Assembly (NCBI RefSeq): GCF_049341845.1
Contig: NZ_JBMPIT010000012.1
Span: forward strand, 1-64,000
Reading direction: 5' to 3'
DNA: 64,000 nt
From: Curtobacterium guangdongense
GTDB lineage: Bacteria; Actinomycetota; Actinomycetes; Actinomycetales; Microbacteriaceae
Position 1 is the first letter of the stretch; every line of letters starts with the position of its first letter. Made by a program: the position numbers and the translations under genes. The notes below the pieces were generated by a model. That model saw only the letters and a list, made by a program, of their open reading frames with translations, ran no database searches and was not told where the DNA came from. Below are positions 1-7,806 of this stretch, in pieces.

Positions 1-76
1 GAACCCGGAAGCTAAGCCTCTCAGCGCCGATGGTACTGCAAGGGGGACCTTGTGGGAGAGTAGGACGCCGCCGGAC
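1..76 (+). rRNA. rrf: 5S ribosomal RNA, 3' part
   Basis: The first bases carry the conserved 3' domain of bacterial 5S rRNA, including the GAACCCGGAAGCTAAG block and the GGGAGAGTAGGACGCCGCC 3' strand that closes the molecule. The 5' part lies outside the window, so this is the tail of an rRNA operon. The exact 3' end is set by analogy and may be off by a few bases. Confidence 0.93.
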
Positions 77-95
77 TTCTCTTGCAACACCAGGG

Positions 96-126
96 AACCC
101 CTGACCAGTACTGGTCAGGGGTTTTC
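96..126 (+). terminator. rRNA operon terminator
   Basis: A perfect hairpin (arms AACCCCTGACCAGT and ACTGGTCAGGGGTT) is followed by a short T run, about 20 bases after the 5S gene. This is the standard form of an intrinsic terminator ending an rRNA operon. Confidence 0.9.
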
Positions 127-191
127 TGCGTTCCATCGCTGTCCACAGGCCCGCCGTCGCGGGGGTCGCCCGCGATAGGATCGTCGGCGTC

Positions 192-1679
192 ATGACTGCG
201 CCATTCACCACCGCCACCGGTTCCGACGTCCGCGTCCGATTCTGCCCATCGCCGACGGGGACCCCCCACGTCGGCCTCGTGCGGACGGCCCTGTTCAACT
301 GGGCCTACGCCCGCCACACCGGCGGCAAGCTCGTGTTCCGCATCGAGGACACCGATGCCGCTCGGGACAGCGAGGAGTCGTACCAGCAGATCATCGAGGC
401 GCTGCGGTGGCTCAAGCTCGACTGGGACGAAGGCGTCGAGGTCGGGGGGCCGCACGGCCCCTACCGGCAGTCCGAGCGGTCCGACGTCTACGAGGACGCG
501 ATCGCGAAGCTCAAGGACGCCGGCCACCTCTACGAGTCCTTCGTGACGCCCGAGGAGATGGAGGCGCGGAACATCGCGGCCGGTCGTGACCCGAAGCAGG
601 GCTACGACAACCACGAGCGCGACCTGACCGAGGACGAGCGCCAGGCGTTCCGCGACCAGGGCCGTGAGCCGGCGCTCCGGCTCCGCGTGCCCGACCGCGA
701 CCTGAGCTTCGACGACCTGGTCCGCGGTGAGATCACGTTCAAGCAGGGCACGTTCCCGGACTTCGTGGTGGTGCGTCCGAACGGCAAACCGCTGTACACG
801 TTCACGAACCCGGTCGACGACGCACTCATGGGTGTGACGCACGTGCTCCGTGGCGAGGACATCCTGTCGTCGACGCCGCGCCAGATCGCCCTGTACGAGG
901 CGCTGTTCGAGATCGGGATGGCCGAGTTCATCCCGCGCTTCGGACACCTGCCGTACGTGATGGGCGAGGGCAACAAGAAGCTCTCCAAGCGCGACCCGGA
1001 GTCGAACCTCTTCCACCACCGTGCCAACGGCATGATCCCCGAGGGGCTCATCAACTACCTGGCGCTGCTCGGATGGTCGATCGGCCCCGACCGCGACGTC
1101 TTCTCCATCGACGAGATGGTCGAGGCGTTCGACGTCGCCGACGTGAACCCGAACCCGGCCCGGTTCGACCACAAGAAGGCCGAGTCGATCAACGGCGACC
1201 ACATCCGCCTGCTCGATCCGGCGGACTTCCGTGACCGTCTGAAGCCGTACCTGACCGAGTACCTCTCGGACCCGGCCACCGCCGAGCAGGAGCAGGTGCT
1301 CGAGGCAGCGGCGCCGCTGGTGCAGGAGCGCATGCAGCTGCTCAGCGAGGCTCCCGGGATGCTCGGGTTCCTGTTCACGGCGGACGGCGACCTCGTCGTC
1401 GAGGAGGACGCGCTCGCGAGCCTCAAGGGCGACCCGACCGAGGTCCTCACCGCGAGCATCGCCGCACTCGAGCAGCTCGACGACTGGCGGACCGAGGCGA
1501 TCGAGGGGGCACTCCGTGTGGCGCTCATCGACGGCCTCGGCCTGAAGCCGCGTCTGGCGTTCGGTCCGCTGCGCGTCGCGGTGTCGGGTCGCCGGATCAG
1601 CCCGCCGCTGTTCGAGTCGATGGAGATCCTCGGCAAGGACTCGACGCTCGCACGGCTCCGCGCACTCTCGGCTCACTGA
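192..1679 (+). CDS. gltX: Glutamate--tRNA ligase
   Basis: Charges tRNA-Glu with glutamate in the cytoplasm. The 495-residue length is normal for a bacterial GluRS. The class I signature is visible near residues 20-29 (PSPTGTPHVG, the HIGH-type motif) and the KMSKS-type loop is KLSKR at about 263-267. The ATG is the first start after the terminator hairpin and gives the expected N-terminus just before the Rossmann fold. The next gene begins one base after this stop, so the two are probably co-transcribed. Two tRNA-Glu genes and a tRNA-Gln gene lie elsewhere in the window but are not linked to it. Confidence 0.97.
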   Translation: MTAPFTTATGSDVRVRFCPSPTGTPHVGLVRTALFNWAYARHTGGKLVFRIEDTDAARDSEESYQQIIEALRWLKLDWDEGVEVGGPHGPYRQSERSDVYEDAIAKLKDAGHLYESFVTPEEMEARNIAAGRDPKQGYDNHERDLTEDERQAFRDQGREPALRLRVPDRDLSFDDLVRGEITFKQGTFPDFVVVRPNGKPLYTFTNPVDDALMGVTHVLRGEDILSSTPRQIALYEALFEIGMAEFIPRFGHLPYVMGEGNKKLSKRDPESNLFHHRANGMIPEGLINYLALLGWSIGPDRDVFSIDEMVEAFDVADVNPNPARFDHKKAESINGDHIRLLDPADFRDRLKPYLTEYLSDPATAEQEQVLEAAAPLVQERMQLLSEAPGMLGFLFTADGDLVVEEDALASLKGDPTEVLTASIAALEQLDDWRTEAIEGALRVALIDGLGLKPRLAFGPLRVAVSGRRISPPLFESMEILGKDSTLARLRALSAH

Positions 1680-1680
1680 C

Positions 1681-2604
1681 GTGTACGACGTCGCGGTGAT
1701 CGGTGCGGGGCCCGCTGGTCTCAGCGCCGCACTCAACCTGGTGCGGGCGAAGCGGTCCGTGCTGCTGCTCGACGCGAACCGTCCGCGGAACGCCGCCACG
1801 CTGCGGTCGCACGGCTTCCTGACGCGTGACGGTGTCTCGCCGCTCGAGCTCCGGAAGCTCGGACGCGCCGAGGTCGAACAGTACGCAGAGGCAACGGTCA
1901 CCCAGGCGATCGTCGACCGGGTCGCACCGGACGGCGCCGGCTGGCGCGTGCACGGGACCTGGCGTGGCGCCGAGGTCGACGAGACGGCGCGCGCGGTGGT
2001 CATCGCGACGGGGCTCCGTGAGGAGTTCCCGGCGCTGCCGTCCCTGCGGGCGTTCTACGGCACCGCGATGCACAGCTGTGTCGAGTGCGACGCCTACGAG
2101 CGGTCCGGCGAGCCACTGGCGTTCGTGTGCGAGACCGCCGACGTCGTCGACCGGGCGCTGCTCATCGCGGCGTGGACCGACGACCTCGTCGTGTACACGA
2201 ACGGCACCGCGCCGCTCGACGCCGACGGTCGCCGCCGTCTGGCCGACGCGGGCGTGCGGATCGACGAGCGGCCCGTCGCCGACCTGGAGGGGGACCGGTC
2301 CGGGATGACCGGTGTTCGCCTCGCAGACGGCCACGTGGAGCCGCGTACGGGCGGGTTCGTCCGACCGACGTGGCACGTCGACCTGGACTGGGTCGACGCG
2401 GCACTCGATCGCGACGCCGAAGGCCTCGTCGTGGTCGACCGCGTCGGACGCACGACGGTTCCCGGGCTGTACGCCGTCGGCGACGTGACCCCGCCCGGGC
2501 CCGAGCAGCTCATCGTCGCTGCCGGGCACGGGGCGACGACCGCAGCCGCGGTGCACCGCGACCTCGTCGGTGGTCTTGCGGACCTCCGGGATGCTGTACA
2601 GTAG
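1681..2604 (+). CDS. Thioredoxin-reductase-like FAD/NAD(P) oxidoreductase
   Basis: A 307-residue flavoprotein of the thioredoxin reductase fold. The N-terminus has the FAD-binding GAGPAGLSAA motif at about residues 8-17. A CVEC pair sits in the place of the CATC active-site disulfide (HSCVECDAYE), and a C-terminal FAD motif (GLYAVGDVTPPG) is present. It starts with GTG one base after gltX, so it reads as the second gene of that transcript. No thioredoxin gene is adjacent, so the partner is unknown. Length is typical of TrxR-like proteins, but many such family members reduce other substrates. The last codons overlap a possible promoter for the following tRNA gene. Confidence 0.8.
   Translation: MYDVAVIGAGPAGLSAALNLVRAKRSVLLLDANRPRNAATLRSHGFLTRDGVSPLELRKLGRAEVEQYAEATVTQAIVDRVAPDGAGWRVHGTWRGAEVDETARAVVIATGLREEFPALPSLRAFYGTAMHSCVECDAYERSGEPLAFVCETADVVDRALLIAAWTDDLVVYTNGTAPLDADGRRRLADAGVRIDERPVADLEGDRSGMTGVRLADGHVEPRTGGFVRPTWHVDLDWVDAALDRDAEGLVVVDRVGRTTVPGLYAVGDVTPPGPEQLIVAAGHGATTAAAVHRDLVGGLADLRDAVQ
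2576..2602 (+). promoter_or_regulatory. Possible promoter of tRNA-Gln
   Basis: TTGCGG and TACAGT separated by 15 bases lie at the 3' end of the upstream gene, about 48 bases before the tRNA. The spacing is shorter than ideal, so this is tentative. Confidence 0.35.
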
Positions 2605-2649
2605 ATGACCGTGCCCCGGACAACGGGGACGGAAGACCGACAGGTCTTT

Positions 2650-2721
2650 TGGGGTATGGTGTAATTGGCAACACAGCGGTTTCTGGTACCGTCGTTCTTG
2701 GTTCGAGTCCAGGTACCCCAG
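2650..2721 (+). tRNA. tRNA-Gln (CTG)
   Basis: A 72-base cloverleaf: acceptor arms TGGGGTA and TACCCCA, anticodon stem GCGGT/ACCGT around loop TTCTGGT with anticodon CTG at 2683-2685, and a T arm with GGTTCGAGTCC. It reads CAG codons. The 3' CCA is not encoded (the gene is followed by CAGA). A strong terminator follows within 12 bases. Confidence 0.95.
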
Positions 2722-2731
2722 CAGATGTGAG

Positions 2732-2764
2732 AACGGCCCCCGGGAAGTCCCGGGGGCCGTTTTC
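2732..2764 (+). terminator. Terminator after tRNA-Gln
   Basis: A GC-rich hairpin (AACGGCCCCCGGGA and its complement around a four-base loop) followed by TTTT, directly after the tRNA. Typical intrinsic terminator. Confidence 0.9.
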
Positions 2765-2926
2765 GTGCGCCGTTCACATCGCGTTCAGCGGAAGCCGCAA
2801 GGATGCGCAGAACCGCAGGATGTCCGCACCCGCCGTCGTCGCCCCTGGAACGGGGACCACTCGTCGACTTACTGTCCGAGTGGCCGTACCGGACGGGCGG
2901 TCAGCAGACGATCCAGGGGAACTGCC

Positions 2927-5668
2927 ATGACGTCCACCGACGCATTGCTCCACCACCGTTGGGACCACACCGCTGTGGTCCCCGTCGCGGACGACCACTC
3001 GGTCCTCGACCGCTGGGCGCGCGTCGTGACCGTGTACCCGGACGAGCCGGCCCTCGCGGGCAACGGCCGTGCGTGCACGTTCGCCGAGGCGGACGCGCTC
3101 GCGTCGTCGCTCGCCATGGTCCTCGCCGAGCGGTTGCACCCCGACGACCGGACCGGAGCCGGCGTCGGGGTGGTCCCCGGCGGCGCTCCCGTGCCGATCG
3201 GTGTCATGGCCGGCCAGACGACCGAAGCCGTGGTGGCCGTCCTGGCGCTGACGATGGCGAACCGCGTCGTGGTCGTCCTCGACGACCACCTGCCGGAAGC
3301 CCGGCTGCGCCACGTGGTCGAGCTCGCGGGCGTCTCGGAGGTCCTCGCGGACACCGCGCACGCGGACCTCGCCGCCTCGGCCCTCGGCGACGCCGGCACG
3401 GTCCACGACCTGTACGCGCTGTTCGACGCGTCGGCGGACGCCGCGGACCGGACGAGCAGCGCCGACGCGGTGGCACGGACCGACGCCGTCGGCGACCAGG
3501 ACCTGAGCCGTCTCGGCGGCGGGGACCCCCTCGTGCTGGTCTTCACCTCCGGGTCGACCGGCATGCCGAAGGGCGTCGCGATGACCCACCGGCAGCAGCT
3601 GCGGAACGCCGAGCAGGACGCCGTCGCGCTCGGACTCCGTCCGGGGGACCGGATGGGCCTCGTGCTCCCGCTGTCCTTCGCGGCCGGCTACCTCATGGCC
3701 TTCAGCACCCTCCTGAACGGCGGGGCCATCGTGCTCCTCGACCCGCGGGACCTCGGCACCGACCGACTGCTCGAGCGGATGCCCGAGGAGGACGTGAACC
3801 TGCTCGTCTGCACCCCGCACCTGCTCCGGTCCGTCGTCCAGACGAAGCAGGCGGTCCCCGGTGGCGCACGGCTGCCGTTCCGCCTCCTGATGACCGTCGG
3901 CGAACCGATCACCGGCACGGACGTCGTCGCCGCGCGCCCGGTGCTCGGCGCCGAGACCGTGATCTGGAACGGCTTCGGGGCGAGCGAGATGGGGTGCGTC
4001 GCGTACTGCTCGGTCGCGCCGGGTGATGCCGTCGCCCCCGGCGTGATCCCCGCCGGGTTCCCGCTCCCGGGCAAGACCGCCAGGATCGTCCGCGAGGACG
4101 GCACCCCGGCTGACCTCGGCGAGACCGGCGAGCTCGTGATCGAGTCCGACGGACTGTCCGCCGGGTACTGGGGTGCACCGGACAAGACCGCCGAACGCCT
4201 CGGCGCGACGGCCGACGGCACGCCCACGTGGCGACAGGGCGACCTCGCGAAGCTCGAGGCCGACGGCAGCCTGGTGCTCCTCGGCCGCTCCGACGACGCC
4301 GTGAAGGTCCGCGGCTACCTCGTCGAGCCCAGCGAGGTCGAGGCAGCACTCCGCGCCGTCGAGGACGTGCACGACGTCGTCGTCACCGCGCTCGTCGAGC
4401 CGCCGGCGGTCACCCGCCTCGTCGCCTACGTCGTCGGTCGCCCTGGACGTCGGACCCCGGCGCCCGCTGCGATCCGCCGCGCGCTCCGTGATCGGCTGCC
4501 GGAGTACATGGTGCCGGCGTCGATCGTCCCGATGCCCGAGCTGCCCCGCAACGAGCGCGGCAAGGTCGACCGCGCGCTGCTCCCCGGTGCGCCGTCGATC
4601 GAGACCGAGATGGTCGAAGGCGAGTACGACCAGTGGGAGCTCGTCGTCGGACAGATCTGGGCGGAGGTCCTCGGCCTCCGCGGCGTGCACCTCGACGAGG
4701 ACTTCTCCGCGCTCGGCGGCGACTCGCTGTCCGCCGAGGAGATGCTCGCGACGGTGCACGCCCGGCTCGGCGTCGACATGCGCGCGTCCGAGCTGCTCGA
4801 GCACCCGACGCTGCGCACCTTCGCACGACACGTCCGCTCGGGGACCAGCGCGCTGCCGAGCCACCCGGACATCGTGAAGGTGTCCGAAGCGCGGACCCCC
4901 GGCCGTCCGCCGGTGTTCTGCCTGTCCGGAGGCGGCGCGCTCGGCCTGACGTTCCTGCCGCTCTCCCGGTACCTGCCGGAGCACGACGTCTACGCGATCC
5001 AGCAGCACGGCCTGGAGCGCCGCGCCGTCCCGGACCGGAGCATCGAACAGAGCGCCCGCCGGTACATCGCCCTGATGCGGATCGTGCAGCCGCGCGGCCC
5101 GTACATCATCGTGGGCCACTCGCTCGGCGGCATCGTCGGACTCGAGGTGGCACGACTGCTCACCGAGGCGGGGGAGGAGATCGAGCACCTCGCACTGCTC
5201 GACTCGTACCTGCCGCGCACCCGGACCGAGGCCGCACAGCTGAACTTCGCCAGGATGGAGCCCAATGAACCGCGGAACGCCGCCGTCCGCGCGCTCCGGC
5301 ACGGACTCGACCGTGCCGTGAAGCGCGTGCTGCCCTCCGGCGTGCCGTACGGGGACCTCTTCCTGCGTCGTGCACGGGCCTACGGCGCCGGGGTGCTCCG
5401 CTACGGCGGGCAGAAGGACTTCGACGCGATGTTCGACCACGCCGAGATGATCGTGCGCCGGCACACGCCGACGCCGTTCCACGGGCGGTCGACGTTCGTG
5501 CTCGCGGACGACAACCCGGACGTCGAGCGCTGGTCGTCGGTGCTCCGCGGGGACAACCGCACCGTGCACATCCAAGCGGAGCACACGTCGCTCCTGCGCG
5601 AACCGCACGTCGCGGAGCTCGCAGCGGAGCTGCGCACCGCCCTCGGGACGGACCCGACCCGGCCCTGA
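2927..5668 (+). CDS. Stand-alone A-T-TE NRPS-like enzyme
   Basis: A 913-residue single-module assembly enzyme. Residues 1 to about 540 form an AMP-forming adenylation domain with FTSGSTGMPKG (about 206-216), WRQGDLA, GRSDDAVKVRGY and the closing PRNERGKVDR. A carrier domain follows, with the phosphopantetheine serine at about 600 in GGDSLS. A type I thioesterase follows, with GHSLGG (Ser about 732) and a C-terminal His at about 886. There is no condensation, oxidase or reductase domain. The A4 core reads SFAAGY, with Ala at about 252 where amino-acid-activating domains carry Asp (SFDAS). This suggests the substrate is not a simple alpha-amino acid. The ATG at 2927 has an AGGGGA ribosome site; longer frames upstream lack one. 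No tailoring genes adjoin it and the product is unknown. Confidence 0.85.
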   Translation: MTSTDALLHHRWDHTAVVPVADDHSVLDRWARVVTVYPDEPALAGNGRACTFAEADALASSLAMVLAERLHPDDRTGAGVGVVPGGAPVPIGVMAGQTTEAVVAVLALTMANRVVVVLDDHLPEARLRHVVELAGVSEVLADTAHADLAASALGDAGTVHDLYALFDASADAADRTSSADAVARTDAVGDQDLSRLGGGDPLVLVFTSGSTGMPKGVAMTHRQQLRNAEQDAVALGLRPGDRMGLVLPLSFAAGYLMAFSTLLNGGAIVLLDPRDLGTDRLLERMPEEDVNLLVCTPHLLRSVVQTKQAVPGGARLPFRLLMTVGEPITGTDVVAARPVLGAETVIWNGFGASEMGCVAYCSVAPGDAVAPGVIPAGFPLPGKTARIVREDGTPADLGETGELVIESDGLSAGYWGAPDKTAERLGATADGTPTWRQGDLAKLEADGSLVLLGRSDDAVKVRGYLVEPSEVEAALRAVEDVHDVVVTALVEPPAVTRLVAYVVGRPGRRTPAPAAIRRALRDRLPEYMVPASIVPMPELPRNERGKVDRALLPGAPSIETEMVEGEYDQWELVVGQIWAEVLGLRGVHLDEDFSALGGDSLSAEEMLATVHARLGVDMRASELLEHPTLRTFARHVRSGTSALPSHPDIVKVSEARTPGRPPVFCLSGGGALGLTFLPLSRYLPEHDVYAIQQHGLERRAVPDRSIEQSARRYIALMRIVQPRGPYIIVGHSLGGIVGLEVARLLTEAGEEIEHLALLDSYLPRTRTEAAQLNFARMEPNEPRNAAVRALRHGLDRAVKRVLPSGVPYGDLFLRRARAYGAGVLRYGGQKDFDAMFDHAEMIVRRHTPTPFHGRSTFVLADDNPDVERWSSVLRGDNRTVHIQAEHTSLLREPHVAELAAELRTALGTDPTRP

Positions 5669-5681
5669 GCCGGACCTGGTG

Positions 5682-5727
5682 ACGGACTGGAGGCTCGTGG
5701 CGACCCCGCCACGAGCCTCCCGTCCGT
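5682..5727. terminator. Palindromic terminator, GGACGGGAGGC family
   Basis: Near-perfect inverted repeat (left arm ACGGACTGGAGGCTCGTGG, right arm its complement with a minor change) 14 bases after the A-T-TE gene. It belongs to a family of related palindromes found repeatedly at gene ends in this window. It has no T run, so it may act as a terminator only because of its very stable stem. Confidence 0.75.
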
Positions 5728-6013
5728 CCCGGGGTGACCCGACGACGCACCGCAGCCCGCTTGCGGGTTTCCGTATCCGCACTCGGGGGCCCGCAACGGA
5801 TCACCGATCGCATTGACCGGTCACCCCGCCCCGACGAAGGTGGGAATCCCCAGGGAGCGGCGTACCCCCGCGACCGACGGGAACGACGGTGCACCCTCAC
5901 CGCCGTGCACCGCAGCTGACGTACCCGCGTCCGAGTCCTCGCGTACCCCGAGGACCATCGATCGTCGCCGTGACGGTCTTCCCGATTGCCGCCCTGAACC
6001 CGACAGGAGCACC
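5728..6013. other. Non-coding leader before the polysaccharide operon
   Basis: Stretch upstream of the first glycosyltransferase gene. It holds a small hairpin, CCCGC-TT-GCGGG followed by TTT at 5756-5769, and a TTGACC hexamer at 5813-5818 without a convincing -10 partner. An open frame crosses it from 5813, but the ribosome site and family alignment both favour the start at 6014. No gene is supported here. The promoter of the polysaccharide operon probably lies in it. Confidence 0.5.
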
Positions 6014-6838
6014 ATGTCCGCCAGCACGATCCGTCCCCTGGACCCTCGCGTCTCGGTCGTCATCCCCGCACGCAACGAGGCGAGGAACCTCGAGATCATC
6101 CTCCCGAAGCTCCCGCCGGTGTACGAGGTGATCCTGGTCGACGGCAACTCGGTCGACGACACCATCGCGACCGCCCAGCGGCTGATGCCGACGATCAAGG
6201 TCGTGCAGCAGACCCGGAAGGGCAAGGGCAACGCGCTCGCCTGCGGGTTCGAGGCCGTCACCGGCGACGTCGTCGTCATGTTCGACGCCGACTGCTCGGC
6301 CGACCCCGACGAGATCCCGCGCTTCGTCGATGCGCTGGTCGCCGGTGCCGACGTCGCCAAGGGCACGCGCTACGCCCTCGGCGGTGGCAGCGACGACATC
6401 ACGATCGTCCGCAGCCTCGGCAACCGCGGTCTGAACGTCGTCTGCAACCTGCTGCTCGGCGCCCGGTACACGGACCTCTGCTACGGCTACAACGCCTTCT
6501 GGGCGGACACGCTGCCCAAGATCGGCCTGCTGTCCTCGACGCTGCCGAAGCCCGCCGACGGCTCGATGCTGTGGGGCGACGGCTTCGAGATCGAGACGAT
6601 CCTGACCTGCCGCTGGTCCGCCGCGGACCTGGCGATCTCCGAGGTGCCGAGCCACGAGAAGCTCCGCGTCCACGGCACCAGCAACCTGAACGCGGTGACC
6701 GACGGCATCCGCGTGCTGAAGTCGATCATGCACGAGCGTCGCCGCGCCTCCGAGGCGCAGGCACGCGCGCGCCTCACCCCGGTGACGACCCGCGTCGTCC
6801 CGACCGCCGTGCCGGCACTGGACGAGGAAGCCGCGTGA
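6014..6838 (+). CDS. Family 2 glycosyltransferase (DPM1-like)
   Basis: A 274-residue inverting GT2 enzyme resembling polyprenyl-phosphate mannosyl/glucosyltransferases. VSVVIPARNEARNLEIIL opens the nucleotide-binding fold, and the DXD motif is FDADCSADPDE at about residues 94-104. No membrane segment follows the catalytic domain, so it is a soluble or peripheral enzyme. The ATG at 6014 is preceded by AGGAG at good spacing. It is the first gene of a rightward operon in which each stop overlaps the next start. Likely role: making a lipid-linked sugar donor or adding a sugar in extracellular polysaccharide synthesis. Donor and acceptor cannot be read from sequence. Confidence 0.88.
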   Translation: MSASTIRPLDPRVSVVIPARNEARNLEIILPKLPPVYEVILVDGNSVDDTIATAQRLMPTIKVVQQTRKGKGNALACGFEAVTGDVVVMFDADCSADPDEIPRFVDALVAGADVAKGTRYALGGGSDDITIVRSLGNRGLNVVCNLLLGARYTDLCYGYNAFWADTLPKIGLLSSTLPKPADGSMLWGDGFEIETILTCRWSAADLAISEVPSHEKLRVHGTSNLNAVTDGIRVLKSIMHERRRASEAQARARLTPVTTRVVPTAVPALDEEAA

Positions 6839-7806
6839 GCGTCCCGACGGTCGCGGTCGTCATCTGCGCGTACACGCAGCAGCGCTGGGGCGACCTGCAG
6901 GACTCGGTCGAGTCCGCGAAGCGACAGCCGAACGCCACCGAGGTGGTCGTCGTCATCGACCACGAGCCCGAGCTGTTCCTGCGTGCGAAGGCACGCTGGC
7001 CGGAGCTGCTGGTCGTCGAGAACTCCGAGGACCGCGGCCTGTCCGGCGCGCGGAACACCGGCGTGGCGCTCGCCGAGTCGGACGTCGTGGCGTTCCTCGA
7101 CGACGACGCGACCGCCGACGACGACTGGCTGGCCCACCTCGTCGAAGCGCTCTCGCTGCCGGACGTCGTCGGCGTCGGTGGTCGGGCGACCCCGTCGTGG
7201 CCGACCGCGACCGGCGCGGGACCCTACCCCGACGAGCTCCTGTGGATCGTCGGCTGCAGCTACACCGGACTGCCCACCGAACCGGGCGACGTCCGCAACG
7301 TGATCGGCTCGAGCATGGCGTTCCGGCGTGACGTGCTCCTCGCCGCCGGCGGGTTCCGGTCCGGCATCGGCCGGGTCGGCAACCAGCCGCTCGGGTGCGA
7401 GGAGACGGAGCTCTGCATCCGGATCGCGCAGGCCGACCCGACCGCCAGGATCCGCTTCGAGCCGCGGTCGAACGTCTCGCACCGTGTGTCCCCTGATCGC
7501 GTCGAGATGCGGTACGTGCGGCGCCGGAGCTACTACGAGGGCATCTCCAAGGCGGTCCTCAGCCGTCGTGTCGGGGCGAAGGACTCGCTGTCCAGCGAGT
7601 CGACCTACCTGACGCAGGTGCTGCCGAAGGCGCTGTTCCGTGAACTCGGTCGGCTCGGGCGAGGCGGCGGGACCCGTGCGGTCGCGATCGTCACGTGCGT
7701 GCTCGGCACCGTGACCGGCTACGCCGTCGGCCGGTTCCTCGGCGGCGTCGTCGTGGCGTCGCCCGCACCCGTCCCCGTCGCCGTGCAGCCGGTGGGTGCA
7801 CCGTGA
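6835..7806 (+). CDS. Family 2 glycosyltransferase
   Basis: A 323-residue GT2 protein. VAVVICAYTQQRW starts the fold, AFLDDDATADDDW carries the DXD metal site, and GCEETELCIR is the C-terminal acceptor/catalytic motif (ED type). A hydrophobic stretch near the C-terminus (about residues 285-312) may attach it to the membrane. The GTG start overlaps the preceding TGA by four bases, and its own TGA overlaps the next GTG, showing translational coupling. It probably adds one sugar of the repeat unit. Family assignment is firm, specificity unknown. Confidence 0.88.
   Translation: MSVPTVAVVICAYTQQRWGDLQDSVESAKRQPNATEVVVVIDHEPELFLRAKARWPELLVVENSEDRGLSGARNTGVALAESDVVAFLDDDATADDDWLAHLVEALSLPDVVGVGGRATPSWPTATGAGPYPDELLWIVGCSYTGLPTEPGDVRNVIGSSMAFRRDVLLAAGGFRSGIGRVGNQPLGCEETELCIRIAQADPTARIRFEPRSNVSHRVSPDRVEMRYVRRRSYYEGISKAVLSRRVGAKDSLSSESTYLTQVLPKALFRELGRLGRGGGTRAVAIVTCVLGTVTGYAVGRFLGGVVVASPAPVPVAVQPVGAP

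Noticed and set aside
21..2003. A 660-codon minus-strand frame over gltX and the 5S tail
   Set aside because: It starts in antisense to gltX and reads through the terminator hairpin into 5S rRNA sequence.
2774..5782. A 1002-codon minus-strand frame opposite the A-T-TE gene
   Set aside because: Same high-GC antisense artefact; no recognisable domain and it runs through a palindrome and the opposite gene's ribosome site.
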